Notes: generated from the letters alone by a model not told the origin. Positions 31,405 to 42,196 are shown, counted from the first letter of the stretch. The stretch is 64,000 nt of DNA from Ypsolopha sequella (GCA_934047225.1 OW204012.1:10168001-10232000); one strand, 5' to 3'. Program-made: numbers and translations.

Positions 31405-31565
31405 CTGCATCCTCCAATTCTGGAATGGTGTCATCGGAATCAGAGTCTGATGATGCGGTCTCCTCCTTACGTTTCTCTGTCATAGAGGCAGTAGCCTTGT
31501 CCAGCTCGGTCAGTTCTGGCATCTTTGAGCTCCCCGGGGACGTTATTTTGACTTACAAAGTTTTC
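31405..31565 (-). CDS. NACA: NACA exon 1: 5' UTR end, start codon and acidic N-terminus
   Basis: ATG is at 31522-31520 on the minus strand. The coding part (31405-31522) encodes MPELTELDKATASMTEKRKE then ETASSDSDSDDTIPELEDA plus the first base of Gly. The acidic SDSDSDDTIPELE stretch is typical of the NAC alpha N-terminus, which modulates ribosome binding. The acceptor is ttctgtccccag before 31565, leaving about 43 bases of 5' UTR in this exon. The donor is GATGCAG|GCAAGG, a GC-type 5' splice site with strong flanking U1 complementarity; no usable GT lies nearby. Joined exons give 211 residues without a stop. Confidence 0.92.
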
Positions 31566-31770
31566 CTGGGGACAGAAATTATATTGTATCACAGGAGTCT
31601 ACAGGCAGGCACTTCTGTAAGTACCTACATATGTGTTTGTGGATATCAGAAATGCCTGGATCATGAAATATAAAATTTTAAGTGTAATGTAATCATTTTA
31701 GATATGCATCTTTCATACAAATGTTAAGAAATCATTATTTTATATGGAAATATAAAAATATGCATTAGAA

Positions 31771-32056
31771 CAAGGCTGGCCAATAGATTTTCCTGGTGAG
31801 CAAAATTTTTTAGACTGTGGCGGTGCCGCCTACTACTATGACTACTTTTTTCAAATTTATACACAAAAAAAAAGACGAAATATGCTTTAATTTAAGTACT
31901 TTATTTGTAAATGAAATGAAATAACATATATCTTTTTATTTAATGTGAGCTGTGAAGTGGTTTTCCTGATAGTAATTTATCGGCTAGCTGGCCGACCGAA
32001 GTGCTGGTGGGCAAATTCAAATGCCTTGGCGGCGTGCCTGGGTTTGGCCAGCCTTG
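31771..32056. mobile_element. hAT-type MITE (CAAGGCTGGCCAA)
   Basis: Ends are CAAGGCTGGCCAAT and TTTGGCCAGCCTTG. Flanking 8-mers cattagaa (31763-31770) and catcagaa (32057-32064) differ at one base. The body matches 2282-2695. Located in the presumed 5' UTR intron of NACA. Confidence 0.8.
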
Positions 32057-32149
32057 CATCAGAAAATATGAATAATATGAAAATACGTATTCAAAAATTC
32101 ATACTTATACATAATATTGCTAACTATTGCGGGAAGGTCACAAACTGGG

Positions 32150-32220
32150 TGTTTGACGCTACAGGTTTGTGCTCGACGAAGGTAAGAAAAGGGTTGGGGT
32201 GTAAATAAGGGGGCACTATG
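32150..32220 (-). repeat. Short repeat shared with 790-850
   Basis: The reverse complement reads 'cccatagtgcccccttattt acaccccaaccctt', almost the same as at about 805-838. Probably fragments of a larger unidentified element. Confidence 0.5.
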
Positions 32221-32789
32221 GGAAAAAAGACTTGGAAAATTTCAAAAATTCTTCAGCACAAAGAGAGTCAGTAGGTTGTGTTAGAAGGTTGGGTATGGCC
32301 AGTTCCGGAACACCGTCATACATAACCTTCAAGGTTATTTTTTATGACAAACCAGAAATCCTTCAGTGCAAACATTGTGACCACAAAAAGCTTTAGAAGA
32401 CATTTTTATCAATCCTGGAATTCCCAGAAATAAAAGACGTATCCATATGAAGATGTATTTCGAACTTTTTTCCGACAAAGCAATCATAACAGCTTGACTT
32501 GCAGTCAGTATATGCTAAATATCCAAAACTGGAGATGCGAATCCGAATTGAAGCATTTAGGTTTACTGTTCAGTTCTACGAATTTAACGTTAAATACACA
32601 ATTATACGATACATTTCCTGAAACTATCGAACCAAAATTCGGCTAAAACGAGTGCGATGTCCTCACATTTCACTGGACATTTGACAAAAATATACACACA
32701 GTTGTCCCACAATTTAACCACAAGCCACCTCAAAAACACTATTTATACAATATTTCACGAGATTCCTGTATAAAATAGAGATTATTTAC

Positions 32790-32870
32790 CTTGTTTCAAG
32801 GAAAATTTATATTTTAGAGACGGAATCCGATTTTTTGACAAATTCAAAGAAAGAGACAGCAAGCAACGCA
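32790..32870 (-). promoter_or_regulatory. NACA: Probable NACA first (non-coding) exon and start region
   Basis: On the minus strand 'attttccttgaaacaag|GTAAATAATC' forms a good splice donor at 32790/32789, preceded by pyrimidine-rich 'gctgtctctttctttgaatt'. It is the only convincing donor upstream of exon 1, 1.2 kb before its acceptor. The upstream boundary is a guess. Confidence 0.4.
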
Positions 32871-32879
32871 GCGGCCGGC

Positions 32880-33550
32880 TCTAAAGACTTTTTTTTTTAA
32901 GCGCGTTCAAATTAAATATTTATATGAGTATTTATCCGGGCTAGAGTTGTAAATGACCATAAGTGACCCGTCACTAACGATCAAGTTTGGTCAAATAAGT
33001 CATTTATCGCTAAAACATTATTGAATAAAATTTTGCTGGACTGGATACCATATATGTCGGTGTTCCCTCCTTTTGTCCAGGTAAAGTGTAAAGGCCTAAC
33101 GGCCAATACCATAGTAAGCCGTACCAAAAAAAAAAATATATTTTTTCTAATCTTAAATCTGATCCGATGATGCAGACAGAAATTATGCAACAGAATTTTT
33201 CAAAGATTATTAACTGAGCTACGATATGAGGTAAAATTTTTCAAGGATCATGGATAATGTGGTTCGAATTGACCTAAAAAGAAAATCGGGAAAATTTTAC
33301 TTATCCGTTTCAGACCGTTTCTCATTTATTTTCAACTCAAACTTTAAAATAGCAAAACATGCCAGCTATTTAAGAGTTCTGTTACATTTGCATAGCTTCT
33401 GTCTGCTTCTTACGATCAAGTTACTATTTGGGTACAGACGTCCATGCGTATGCTATGCTCAAACGAAACACATTTAGGTCCTAATTTGACCGACACATGA
33501 CGTTACTTGCTTGAGTGAGTTTTAGTTAGTAATAAGTAGACATCGGATTT
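32880..33550. other. Region upstream of NACA, no gene recognised
   Basis: AT-rich with 60-75-codon frames of no recognisable family. It may hold the NACA promoter, but no core motif stands out. Confidence 0.35.
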
Positions 33551-33699
33551 TATGCATTTGCATATTTGCATATTTTAGCCTTTTTTCCCAATCGTGCATA
33601 TTTCGTATAGTAGCGGGAGGTACGTATAGGGACTAAGGTGACGAAGACGTATAAGGCGCGAGCCCCGAGTCTTGAAGACATCAACGGCACTGGTCGTAC

Positions 33700-34140
33700 C
33701 CTGCCCAGAGAATATAAAGTATTACTACGTAAAGAAGCGACACTCACCTCCCCGCGCGAATTTAACGTCCCCCGCGGTCCCCCGCAAGTTAGTGGCAAAT
33801 CTGGAGGCAGGCAGAGCTCGAGTAGCACTCGTTCGCTGCGCGCGTATTTTGTTTTGTTTTCTTGATTTTAAACACAAACACTTGTACTATTTGTTTCATA
33901 AATTTGTTTTATGTTATGAAACAAATAGTACAAGTGTTTGTGTTCAAAATCGAGATGCTTTTTATGTTTCATCAAGTGCCGACAATCGCAAGTATAAATC
34001 TTGTTTTGTTTTTTTACGATACTGATTTTTAATCAATATGGTTCGTTATTGTGGTATATATGAATGCCTAGAAAACGGAACAACCAATAAAGAACGGAGA
34101 TTTTTCAAATTTGCTTCCTTCCGATGAACAAAGCCATTTT
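33700..34140 (+). mobile_element. Repeat element carrying a THAP-like remnant
   Basis: 33700-34030 is the reverse complement of 13133-13500. It includes a hairpin of two arms reading 'acacttgtactatttgtttc' and its complement around 33870-33945. On the right it continues to a short frame at 34038 that resembles a THAP zinc-finger start. Element ends are not defined. Confidence 0.6.
34038..34127 (+). pseudogene. THAP-domain-like N-terminal fragment
   Basis: A 29-codon frame MVRYCGIYECLENGTTNKER then RFFKFASFR and stop. 'M-V-x-x-C-x4-C' followed about 15 residues later by 'FFKF' is the start of THAP zinc fingers, used by P-element-type transposases and THAP proteins. The second Cys-His pair and the AVPTIF-type end are absent. 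Either the first exon of a THAP gene or, more likely given the repeat context, a transposase remnant. Confidence 0.45.
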
Positions 34141-34175
34141 CTTTTATGTTAATTTATTTTTAAAGTTATGAAAAA

Positions 34176-34397
34176 GCGGCGGTAACTTAGAGGTAGAACG
34201 CTGGCCTCTCAATCTTAAGATCCAGGTTCAATCCGCGGTTGGGCATGCACCAATGAGTTTTTCGGAATTTACATAATGCGTATCGTATTTGCTTATAGGT
34301 AAGTACTTCCCGTGAGTAAACCCGTATGTCCTAAAAATCGTGTGTTTGTGCCCAAAGTACTTACGGCGATAGGGCTCACCTCCCACTACGTTGGGAC
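34176..34397 (+). mobile_element. tRNA-derived SINE with A and B boxes
   Basis: The head 'gtaacttagaggtagaacgc' (A-box-like) and GGTTCAATCC at 34225-34234 (B box) are spaced as in tRNA genes, but no acceptor stem pairs. The body with 'cccgtatgtcctaaaaatcg' and 'ctcacctcccactacgttgg' matches 12905-13132. Confidence 0.75.
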
Positions 34398-34417
34398 GTA
34401 ATATTTGTAGATGCAAC

Positions 34418-34505
34418 GCTGGTGTACCGAGTGTGGACTGTGACTTGCATTTCAAAGTTCACACTCGGAACACCTCTGACACCCTCTCGCTCATTCAGGT
34501 CGTGA
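34418..34505. repeat. Dispersed repeat 'gtgactgcgacttgc' type, copy 3
   Basis: 'ggtgtaccgagtgtggactg tgacttgcatttc' and 'gaacacctctgacaccc' match 7000 and 15095. It follows the SINE directly. Confidence 0.5.
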
Positions 34506-34509
34506 CGAT

Positions 34510-35380
34510 ATATATATTTTTATTACAAAATCCATGGGGAACCAGAACTAGGACCTAGGGATTAACCACGCTAGAATTTAGGAAGAGAATCATAAAAGTT
34601 GCTGACTATAAATTTAATGTTGTCCCTCTCGATCGACGACGCGACGCTCACACGCTTGCTGCCAGCCCTAGACTAGCTCACGCACACACACAAGCGTGTG
34701 CGGACAAGCCAGATGCGCGCGTGAGAGTGTAGGTAAATAACTTGAGCTAGGACTATGAAGTGTCGGGGGTGTGGCGAGAGGCTCTAGGTGGCAGTACGGA
34801 AGGCCGGTTTGCTATAGCCTTTTAAACCCCCCGCATGAAAGGGCTAAGCGGTGTGCGGTGAGGCAGAGAGAGAAGGGATTACGAGCGTGTTAGTCTAGTA
34901 AACGATGAAGATGTTACGGCCGTGGACGGTGCGATGAGTTCAAAAATATCATGGCCAAACGATGAAAATGAAAGCTTGACCGTGTAGGTATATCCTTAGT
35001 CTATGAAAGCAAGTATCTGTTTGTGGGTGCCCCAAACAGAAATTATTTAGATCTATATGGCGGTGTCATGGCCTCCTTTGCGGTGTGCATCGTTTAATAG
35101 TGCTTCCTCTATGGCTTGGCTATTTATCGCTGCCCTTGCAATAGGCTCGCAAAGGGATATAAATATTTTTTGCGTACCTACATATATCATGCATTCTGTT
35201 AAAACTATGAAGGTTGCCTCACTCCGTTCCACTTCGCTCATCTCCCCAAATTTATTTGCCTGTAATCTCCTCCTTTCTTCGCTTCACTCGTTATCGCACC
35301 TATTTTTGACTTTTTGTTGAAAGACTTTCGTAAATTTCCTAATATAAAATTACTCCGATAAAAAATTAATCAAAAAAATA
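34510..35380. other. Intergenic, no gene recognised
   Basis: GC-richer patches at 34620-34900 without a recognisable product. 60-87-codon frames near 35053-35320 overlap on opposite strands and have no family. Confidence 0.35.
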
Positions 35381-35384
35381 AACA

Positions 35385-35462
35385 CTTCCTACGGGGGTTC
35401 GAACCCTTGAACCTGGTTTCTCAATGTAGTACTCTTAGCCACTGCACCAACGATCGCGAAGG
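35385..35462 (-). repeat. tRNA-like SINE head (A and B box)
   Basis: The minus strand reads 'gttggtgcagtggctaagag' (A-box-like) and then GGGTTCGAACCCCCG (B box with T-arm pairing). The acceptor stem does not pair, so this is not a working tRNA gene. Likely the head of another SINE. Confidence 0.5.
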
Positions 35463-35699
35463 TGAAGAAGCGACGAATCAAGCGAAGGTATGTCAAAAGA
35501 AGTCACAAAGAAGTCACGTGACCACACCGGTTAATAGCCACTCCATAGACGACGGGGCGCTATTTAACGATGCGCACTGCCATATAGACTGGGGTACTAA
35601 TCGTCGCGTCGGTAATAAACCGACAAAAAGAAACTTCCGCATTGAAAACTTCTTGGTGGCAAACATATCTATTCTGTGATCATCATGGTTGATTCTGTG

Positions 35700-36530
35700 A
35701 AGGAGCCATAAGATTGAACGCAGCTACACAAACATTGTTTTTTAATACTAGCAACACTGTTTATTGTCAAATAATAAGGATGTGTTTTACTTATATCATT
35801 AAAATATCGATAATTAAGAGTAAACGTAAGTGAAAAAAATCCGTTGATATTTTTAAAATTTTTGACGAAAATACTTTTGTGGCTTTTACTCTTTGTACTG
35901 TACTGTTTGGGTCAACCATGATGGCCAGATGCAAGTGTGAATTATCAAGTTAATTCTTTGAATTAATTTTATATAATATTTCAATTCGCATGCCAATATT
36001 CGTGAAATATGTCTAATGTTCTGTGAATATTTTTAAGAACTGATATTGCACCAAATTATTTTACGCAAATAAAATAATCTGAATCTGAAAACAATCTTCA
36101 CATCGAAAGCTCAAGGTTTAAGTTAGCTGTATAATACGTGGTGTCAAAACCAACCTATTTTTATTTTATGCAAGTGTGTTTTCAACGCAACTACATAGTA
36201 TCGATAAAAGTATGTACCGTGATCACATCCTTACTCGTAAATCGTCATTCAATTTATCTGTCATTCTTTCATTTTGCTTTGGCTACGGACCGCACGGCTT
36301 TTTTGTCAAAATTATACCATTTATTTTCTTCGTAGCTCGTCATAGCCGCGGCTACGCGTTCTCTTGAATATTCATTGGATGTGTATTGTATTACAAACAG
36401 TATCTTCGTTGGCAGTGACTGGTACAAATTAGTGATATGTAGTGTCGGTGGAAAGGAAGTGCTAAGTCCAAAGTACTAATAGTACAACTGTTTTCTTGCT
36501 TATCAGTGGTTTTGTGATCTAAAACTCGTG
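35700..36530. other. Upstream region of the ACBD gene
   Basis: AT-rich. No repeat partner was recognised. The last 150 bases before the ATG presumably hold the 5' UTR and promoter, but no core motif is clear. Confidence 0.35.
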
Positions 36531-36535
36531 CCAAA

Positions 36536-36596
36536 ATGTCCCTAGAAGAGAAATTCAACGCTGCAGTGAATGTTATCAGGAGTTTGCCCAAAAGCG
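36536..36596 (+). CDS. Acyl-CoA-binding domain protein (ACBD4/5-like), first coding exon
   Basis: ATG at 36536 in the context ccaaaATG. The exon encodes MSLEEKFNAAVNVIRSLPKS plus the first base of a Gly codon, ending at AGCG|GTGAGT (36596/36597), a strong donor. 'F.AAVNVI.SLPK.G' is the first helix of the acyl-CoA-binding domain in the ACBD4/ACBD5 group; stand-alone ACBPs differ here. The family binds long-chain acyl-CoA, and ACBD5 sits on peroxisomes. Following exons, beginning with a GxYxPS-type segment, were not found in the rest of the window, so the gene probably has a long first intron or leaves the window. Confidence 0.75.
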
Positions 36597-36931
36597 GTGA
36601 GTAAAAGTTATTTTTGGAGTTCGAAACTGCTGGACAGGATTTTTTTGTTCTGTTTATGTTTATGCAACTGTTAGTCACAAAAACGAGAGTAGAGTAGCTA
36701 CACCGCAGACTACTTGTAAAAAACAAGTACCTATATTTTGTTGTTGTTTTTTGGCTAAACTTTCACCAAGTCTTGCAACATAGTCTACATAAATAAAACC
36801 ATACTGTAATATAATAACTATTATGCAAATTCCTATTAAGAATTAATGTCTAGGATGGTACAATCTCTTTTTACCTGCATCACTTCATAGTAATAAAATA
36901 CATACTTGCATATTGTCATACAAGAACCAAT

Positions 36932-37206
36932 CCCTTTTATGTTACACAAAATTGGACTTTCAGATACAGACAAATGTCAATTCTGTAACGACAATGACAG
37001 TATTACTAATATAGAACATATTATAATGAAATGCACAACATTTTCCATCCAAAGACTTACAATGGTTGCTGAAATGAATGAAATGACTGAGGAAGATATT
37101 CCTCACCACCTTGAAGAAATGCTCAACAGAGAAGAATATTAGGTACCATTGTACAAATTTATCAAGACTACAATAAATAACATGATACAAAGTGGAAAAA
37201 AAAAAA
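36932..37206 (+). mobile_element. 5'-truncated LINE with poly(A) and target duplication
   Basis: The frame reads MLHKIGLSDTDKCQFCNDND then SITNIEHIIMKCTTF, the C-terminal Cys/His cluster of a non-LTR polymerase, stopping at TAG 37140-37142. A 12-base poly(A) precedes 'acaggaaccaat' (37207-37218), which matches 'acaagaaccaat' (36920-36931) with one change. In the ACBD first intron. Confidence 0.75.
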
Positions 37207-37420
37207 ACAGGAACCAATACCGCAAATGTAATTTTTTATTATTATTTTCCCTCTGACTTTAAAATTCTGAACAAAATAGAAAACGGTTAACATTTTGACT
37301 TTCGCAGTTTTAGTATGCAAGTTTGTTGGCTTTTTTATGTGCAACACTGTGTAGGTCAAAATATTAACTGTTTTTATTTTGTTCAGAGTTTTAACGACAG
37401 AAGGTAAAGAATAGTAAAAA

Positions 37421-37697
37421 AAAACAGCCAAGTGTGAGTCAGACTCGCACATGAAGGGTTCCTTATCTATAAAAACGCCAAAAAAAAACATGTCTGCTGT
37501 ATGGGAGCCCCCTTAAATATTTAGTTTATTCTGTTTTTTAGTATTTGTTGTTATAGCGGCAACAAAAATACATCATCTGTGAAAATTTCAACTGTCTAAC
37601 TATCACGGTTCATGAGATACAGCCTGGTGACAGACGGACAGCAGAGTCTTAGTAATAGGGTCCCGTTGGTTACCCTTTGGGTATGGAACCCTAAAAA
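37421..37697 (-). repeat. Dispersed repeat R-A, copy 4
   Basis: Reverse copy from 'gccaagtgtgagtcagactc' to 'tttgggtatggaaccctaaa'. Confidence 0.7.
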
Positions 37698-37699
37698 TG

Positions 37700-37900
37700 A
37701 CATTCACTGTATTGGTTTTCGTACGACGATATATAATCACACCTATATGCCAGAAGGGTGGACACAGATTCATCTGCTACGGTCCTAATACATCCCTTTC
37801 ACACAACCATCAGTCCTCAAGTTCCTGTATTCTTTTGCTAAAAATGTGTACCTTCTTCAATAGACAGATAAATTCACATATATTTTCCTGAGACATAAAA
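37700..37900 (-). mobile_element. Degraded LINE 3' end (like 46290-46690)
   Basis: 'cagattcatctgctacggtc ctaatacatcc' resembles the 'catctgctacgatcctgaca' segment near 46360 and 51180, the C-terminal 'CQDRSRW' coding end of a LINE, here with frame disruptions. Confidence 0.45.
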
Positions 37901-38405
37901 TCCCACCAATCAGAAATCTAGGTACGTACAAAAAGGTGCAGATATCTTTGTTGTGTGAAGCCCATTTCTGTTCTGTTGTCTTAGTCATGTCAACATTGTA
38001 TTATAGTTTTGATAAGAACAGATATAACAAAGGGAAGAGTTAACTAACTAGACATTTCATTAGTTCTATTGCACCATGATAATATAGAAGCGGGTTAGTA
38101 AACCCGAGCTAAGCAATTGTTTGACATTTGACATTTATTTAGAATGTTACCATAAAGTAATTAGTTGCAACCAATGAGGTATAGTATCTATATAATGTCA
38201 CTGGAAACAACACAATTCAAGTCAAACTGGTTACATTGCTTCGCTAACCTGAGTTTATTTCAAGGTGAGCGTCGGGTTAAATTAAGAGAGCTTTTTCTTA
38301 ACCCGAGATGAAGTCGAGTTAAGAACATGCTGCAAGTGGGCCTAAGATACAGAATTTCATATTTTTATATGGAGTTAAATTTGACTTTTAATTACTAAAC
38401 AGTAA

Positions 38406-38545
38406 ACTTGTTACTAGAAAACGGTGTTTAACTTTAGACAGTGTTTAAATCTGTTGTTGTCCCCTTTTCTTTAATATCGTAAAAAAGTGACAGCAACAGA
38501 TTTAAACACTGTCTAAAGTTAAACACCGTTTTGTAGTTACACAGT
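38406..38545. mobile_element. Foldback MITE (aaaacggtgtttaactttag), copy 1
   Basis: Arms 'gttactagaaaacggtgttt aactttagacagtgttt' and complement, 140 bp, with centre 'atatcgtaaaaaagtgacag'. The second copy is at 50191-50343. Confidence 0.8.
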
Positions 38546-38633
38546 ATGACACCAAATAAGACAGATTTTGAATTCCGTTGTTTTATAAGTTCTAATGAAT
38601 TTATGACATTCATCTTACTTTCCGTGTACCTTT

Positions 38634-39016
38634 GGAGCCGTCCATTAGTCACGTGATGTTTTTTAGCCACTTTTTAACCCCCCCTCCCCCATGGTGATAT
38701 GTGTTGAGGTTTTAGACAACCCCTCCCCCCTACCCAAAATCACGTGTATTTTTTTGGTACAAAGTATATTAAAAAATTCAGAATATTATCTTTAAATTAA
38801 ATTATATCTTTAAATATATCTATAAATATATCTTTAATTGCTTAGCAATGGCGAGTCAAGGTCACGCACCGTTTTTCGATTTGAAAATTGCGCGTTCAAA
38901 GAAAAAATAAATACACTTGGTATCTCACTACACCCCCCCTCCCGCCTAGTGATATTTGGTAATTTTTTCCCAACCCCCTCCCCCCTTTCGAGCCTCACGT
39001 GATTAATGGACGACCC
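38634..39016. mobile_element. TIR element, family M5, uninterrupted copy
   Basis: 'ccgtccattagtcacgtgat g' to 'cacgtgattaatggacgacc'. C-rich tracts near both ends. It shows what the 2116-2877 copy looked like before the hAT-type insertion. Confidence 0.75.
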
Positions 39017-39019
39017 CCT

Positions 39020-39480
39020 TCATGCTGATACATTGTTGAGATAATATTTCGCGAACTATAAACCTTTGTTATCCATCTGTAATAATAATAACTGCTGGTC
39101 TTTATGTAGCTTTGTAACTTTTGAATCTTATAAAGATTTGATATATTTAGGCTTAGTAAGTTGATGTGGTAGGTAGTAACTATGACGTCACATGTGAACC
39201 TTCCCACTGGCAGCTCTCATTATGCTGTGAATATTAATAAAAACATATAAATAGGTAGCATAGACTGCAGGTGATTATACAAAGTAGATATCTACTAATT
39301 ACCAAGTTAGGATGGATCAAAATGATTAATTCTTTATCTTAATACATGCCAAGGGCAGATTAGAAGACTCTAGGCAATTAACCTCTCTTTAAAAATATAT
39401 TTTTCAGCAATTTGTTTTTTTTTCCCAAGGTAATGAATGAGGTTTTAATATTCTTTGTATACAGCCTCCAATTGTTTTAT
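39020..39480. other. AT-rich intronic/intergenic stretch
   Basis: No exon or repeat partner was recognised. Confidence 0.3.
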
Positions 39481-39483
39481 TAA

Positions 39484-39867
39484 GGCGATATGCGGAAAAA
39501 AACGGGTGTTTCTTTTCTGTGTATATTTCATGAAATACACGGAAAATTATAATCAGTTTCTGGTATATGCATTTTGACTATATAATCTAGGGTTTTGAAA
39601 TTTTCCTCGATAGAAATAATTGTTGAAACGAGGTCTTCAAACACTCTTTCTCCTCGTTTGACGAATAGGAACCATATACAGAACTCAAATATATTTTATT
39701 AGGTGTGTTTTAATAATGTCTAGAGATTTGATATTTGAAATTTTGCTAGCTATTTTAGTTTTTTTATTAAAAATATACAAGCAACTTTTTTCCCTTTTGC
39801 CCTGAATCCGCACTGCACGATTTTTCGCTTGGAGTGACAGTCACAAAAATAAAATTCGCATAGCCTT
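39484..39867 (-). mobile_element. piggyBac-like MITE, TTAA target (copy 3, reversed)
   Basis: GGCGATATGCG ... CGCATAGCC bounded by TTAA at 39480-39483 and 39868-39871. The body is the reverse complement of the copies at 3776 and 24962. Confidence 0.8.
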
Positions 39868-40227
39868 TTAAAAGCGCACTTTATTTGTTTTTTATTGCTT
39901 TATGGTATTTTGCCTGAAGCTGCTCGCAGTGAATCTATCTCTGCCCTAAAATGTATTTCATTTCATTTTATAGCTAAGTTCAAATCTAGAGCGAAAATAG
40001 TGTTTTACATTTTTTTTTTAAATAAATTGTCATTCCATGGTTCACAATTTTCGTGCTGGATTTGAACTTGAAATGATGTAGATACACCTCAAGAGCATTC
40101 ATACGAAATGGGTTTCAAAACTGACAAAGGCTTTTTAAAAAAATTGGGTAAAATGACTCATGGTTTTTTGTATAAAATAGTGTGCCCAAGAATATGCATT
40201 AATAATAATAATAATAACCGTACAGGT

Positions 40228-40350
40228 CCCGGCTATAAATAATGCACATCATATCGTAGCGTCATCTCTGTCGCACGAAGCACTAACAGCCTGGTGAAAG
40301 CGACGACGCTCTACAAAGCCGAACATAGCCGAAGTGCATTATTAACTGCC
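40228..40350. mobile_element. MITE (ggctataaataatgcacatc), copy 1
   Basis: About 123 bp with arms 'aataatgcacatcatatcgt' and 'gaagtgcattattaactgcc'. A better-preserved copy is at 41004-41131. Confidence 0.7.
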
Positions 40351-40403
40351 GCGTACTGTATGGCCTTGTGTGATTTTATATATTTTATTTTATTTTATAT
40401 ATT

Positions 40404-40560
40404 GTCAGAGTGTTTGTGTTTTTGTGAGAAGGCCTGTTTCTGACTTTATGTGTTATTCTTATTTATTTTAGTTAATTGTACCATTTTATGTTTGTGTTAC
40501 TATCTTTAATTATTGTAATTGGTTTGTCCGTTTTAATTAAAGTAAATAAATAAATAAATA
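40404..40560 (+). mobile_element. LINE 3' tail, copy 2
   Basis: 'tgtgtttttgtgagaaggcc tgtttctgac' to the TAAATAAATAAATAAA tail; matches 26993-27155. Confidence 0.65.
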
Positions 40561-40821
40561 GTTTCCTGCGGGAAATCTTTATAAGTTACAAATTTTTTAA
40601 GCTCTGGAACCAGCTTTTTGGCATCCAGTGTAAGTTTGTTTTATCACGCGAAGTGTATTTACTATTATGTATATTACAACAAATATTCAGTATCATAAGT
40701 ATCTATAATTTATAATTATTAATTTTTAACTTTTATATATAATTGTGTAACTGATGCCGACCACAATTAGTGGTCGAAATATATTTTACTACTTACCTAT
40801 AATTATATTTTTTGTGTTTTC

Positions 40822-40823
<2 letters not shown>

Positions 40824-40874
<51 letters not shown>
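40824..40874. repeat. (TA)n microsatellite
   Basis: About 50 bp of TA repeats. Confidence 0.95.
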
Positions 40875-40878
<4 letters not shown>

Positions 40879-41003
40879 CTTTAATCAAATGTATTTACGC
40901 AATACTACAGTGCAACAAGGCTTTTTTTGCCAAAATCGGAACTAATGCTACTTCCCAATAAAACGTAACCCTTGTTTCACAGCTTTGCCCCCCTGTGCAG
41001 GTC

Positions 41004-41131
41004 CCGGCAGTAAATAATGCACATCGTATCGTAGCTTCATCTCTGTCGCACGAAGCACTAACAGTATGGTGGGTGACAGAGACGGCGCTCTACGAAGCCG
41101 AAGATAACCGATGTGCATTATTTACTGCCGG
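41004..41131. mobile_element. MITE with perfect 23-bp TIRs, copy 2
   Basis: CCGGCAGTAAATAATGCACA(TCG) and its exact reverse complement at the right end. The centre carries 'ctgtcgcacgaagcactaac', shared with 40228. It borders the left side of the 41.1-43.1 kb composite. Confidence 0.85.
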
Positions 41132-41167
41132 TTACTGTAAATGTTATCCACGCGCCAAAAGAGTTTC

Positions 41168-41235
41168 GTCACACTGTACAGACAGCAAAAGAGAGTAATC
41201 AGGTCCAGTGCAAACACTTTGATCCTAACACCCAC
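41168..41235 (-). repeat. Single inverted counterpart of the 29-bp array plus flank
   Basis: 'cactgtacagacagcaaaag agag' is the reverse complement of one array unit with a few changes. The next bases, 'tgcaaacactttgatcc', are the reverse complement of 'ggatcaaagtgtttgcgc' at 42013-42030. So this segment mirrors the junction on the right of the composite. Confidence 0.75.
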
Positions 41236-41238
41236 AGG

Positions 41239-41535
41239 TAGGGTTGCCAACTCTCGGATGAACCAACCCGGGAGATTTGAACAAATCGGTGGGCAATTGA
41301 GTGAAAGTCTGTAATATTTGATATGAAAAATCAAAAATTATTTTGTCATTAAATTATTTATTTGCGCGATTTATCTATTTCGTTTTTTTTTTAAATCTTA
41401 TTTATTTTATAAGCCATACATATGACAATTATTTTATTTTAGAAAATCCGGAGAATTTATTGCATCCCGGGATCTCGGGAGGTTGAACAATATTCCCGGA
41501 ATCGCCCGGGCATTCCGGGAGGTTTGGGAACCCTA
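41239..41535. mobile_element. hAT-type element with perfect 8-bp duplication
   Basis: Ends TAGGGTTGCCAAC and GTTTGGGAACCCTA, with flanks CCCACAGG at 41231-41238 and 41536-41543. Internal 'cccgggatctcgggagg' and 'cccgggcattccgggagg' repeats lie near the right end. Nested in the composite. Confidence 0.85.
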
Positions 41536-41642
41536 CCCACAGGTGAACGATATATGAGATGTGGAATACTTGGTCAATACATACACACATGCACTTAATT
41601 AAGTATTTTTTATATCATCAATCTCTCACCTGTGGGTCCTAC

Positions 41643-42004
41643 CCCTCGGCCATAGCTTCAGGCTCCTGGCGGCGCTTCTTGTTGCGCTTCCAGGCGGTTT
41701 CTGCGACGGGCTTTGCCCTGCCACGACACCCGTCGGCGCCTTCCACCGCATCGGATCTATAGCGCGCTCGCTCGCTCAAAGCGCTCGTCACTAGGTTCGT
41801 CCTGTGCCCTCGATCACTGGCGCGGCTCCCCGCCTCCCCGCACACCGCGCCGTCGAGATAGTGCAAGTCACTCGAAGCCGGACAAGGCTCGCGAGCGGCG
41901 ACTCATGGCCGGCCCTATACAACTTCATACATTTTGTTCTCTGCGCCGGCGCCGTCGCAAGAAGAACCGCTTGGCGCGCCTCTCGAAGCCTGAAGCTATG
42001 GCCG
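41643..42004 (+). repeat. GC-rich dispersed repeat, copy 3, with inverted ends
   Basis: 'ctcggccatagcttcaggct cctggcggcgcttct' at the left is inverted to 'aagaagaaccgcttggcgcg' ... 'gcctgaagctatggccga' at the right. The body is as in copies 5991 and 6589. Confidence 0.7.
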
Positions 42005-42196
42005 ACCGGTGAGGATCAAAGTGTTTGCGCTGGCCTGGCCTGGCACTCCCAAGAAGATTCGGTCGATCGTTTATCGTTCGAGCATACGTCCACCTCTGAC
42101 GCACGCATAGAGAGTGTGATAGAGATGGGTATACGACCGAACGATATTCGATCGAATTTGGTCACTTCGGAGTAGGCCCTTTGGTTACTTAATCTC

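Noticed and set aside
34176..34250. A working tRNA gene
   Set aside because: A and B boxes are present, but acceptor and anticodon stems do not pair and the body matches a SINE.
35385..35462. A working tRNA gene on the minus strand
   Set aside because: Good B box and T arm, but no pairing acceptor stem.
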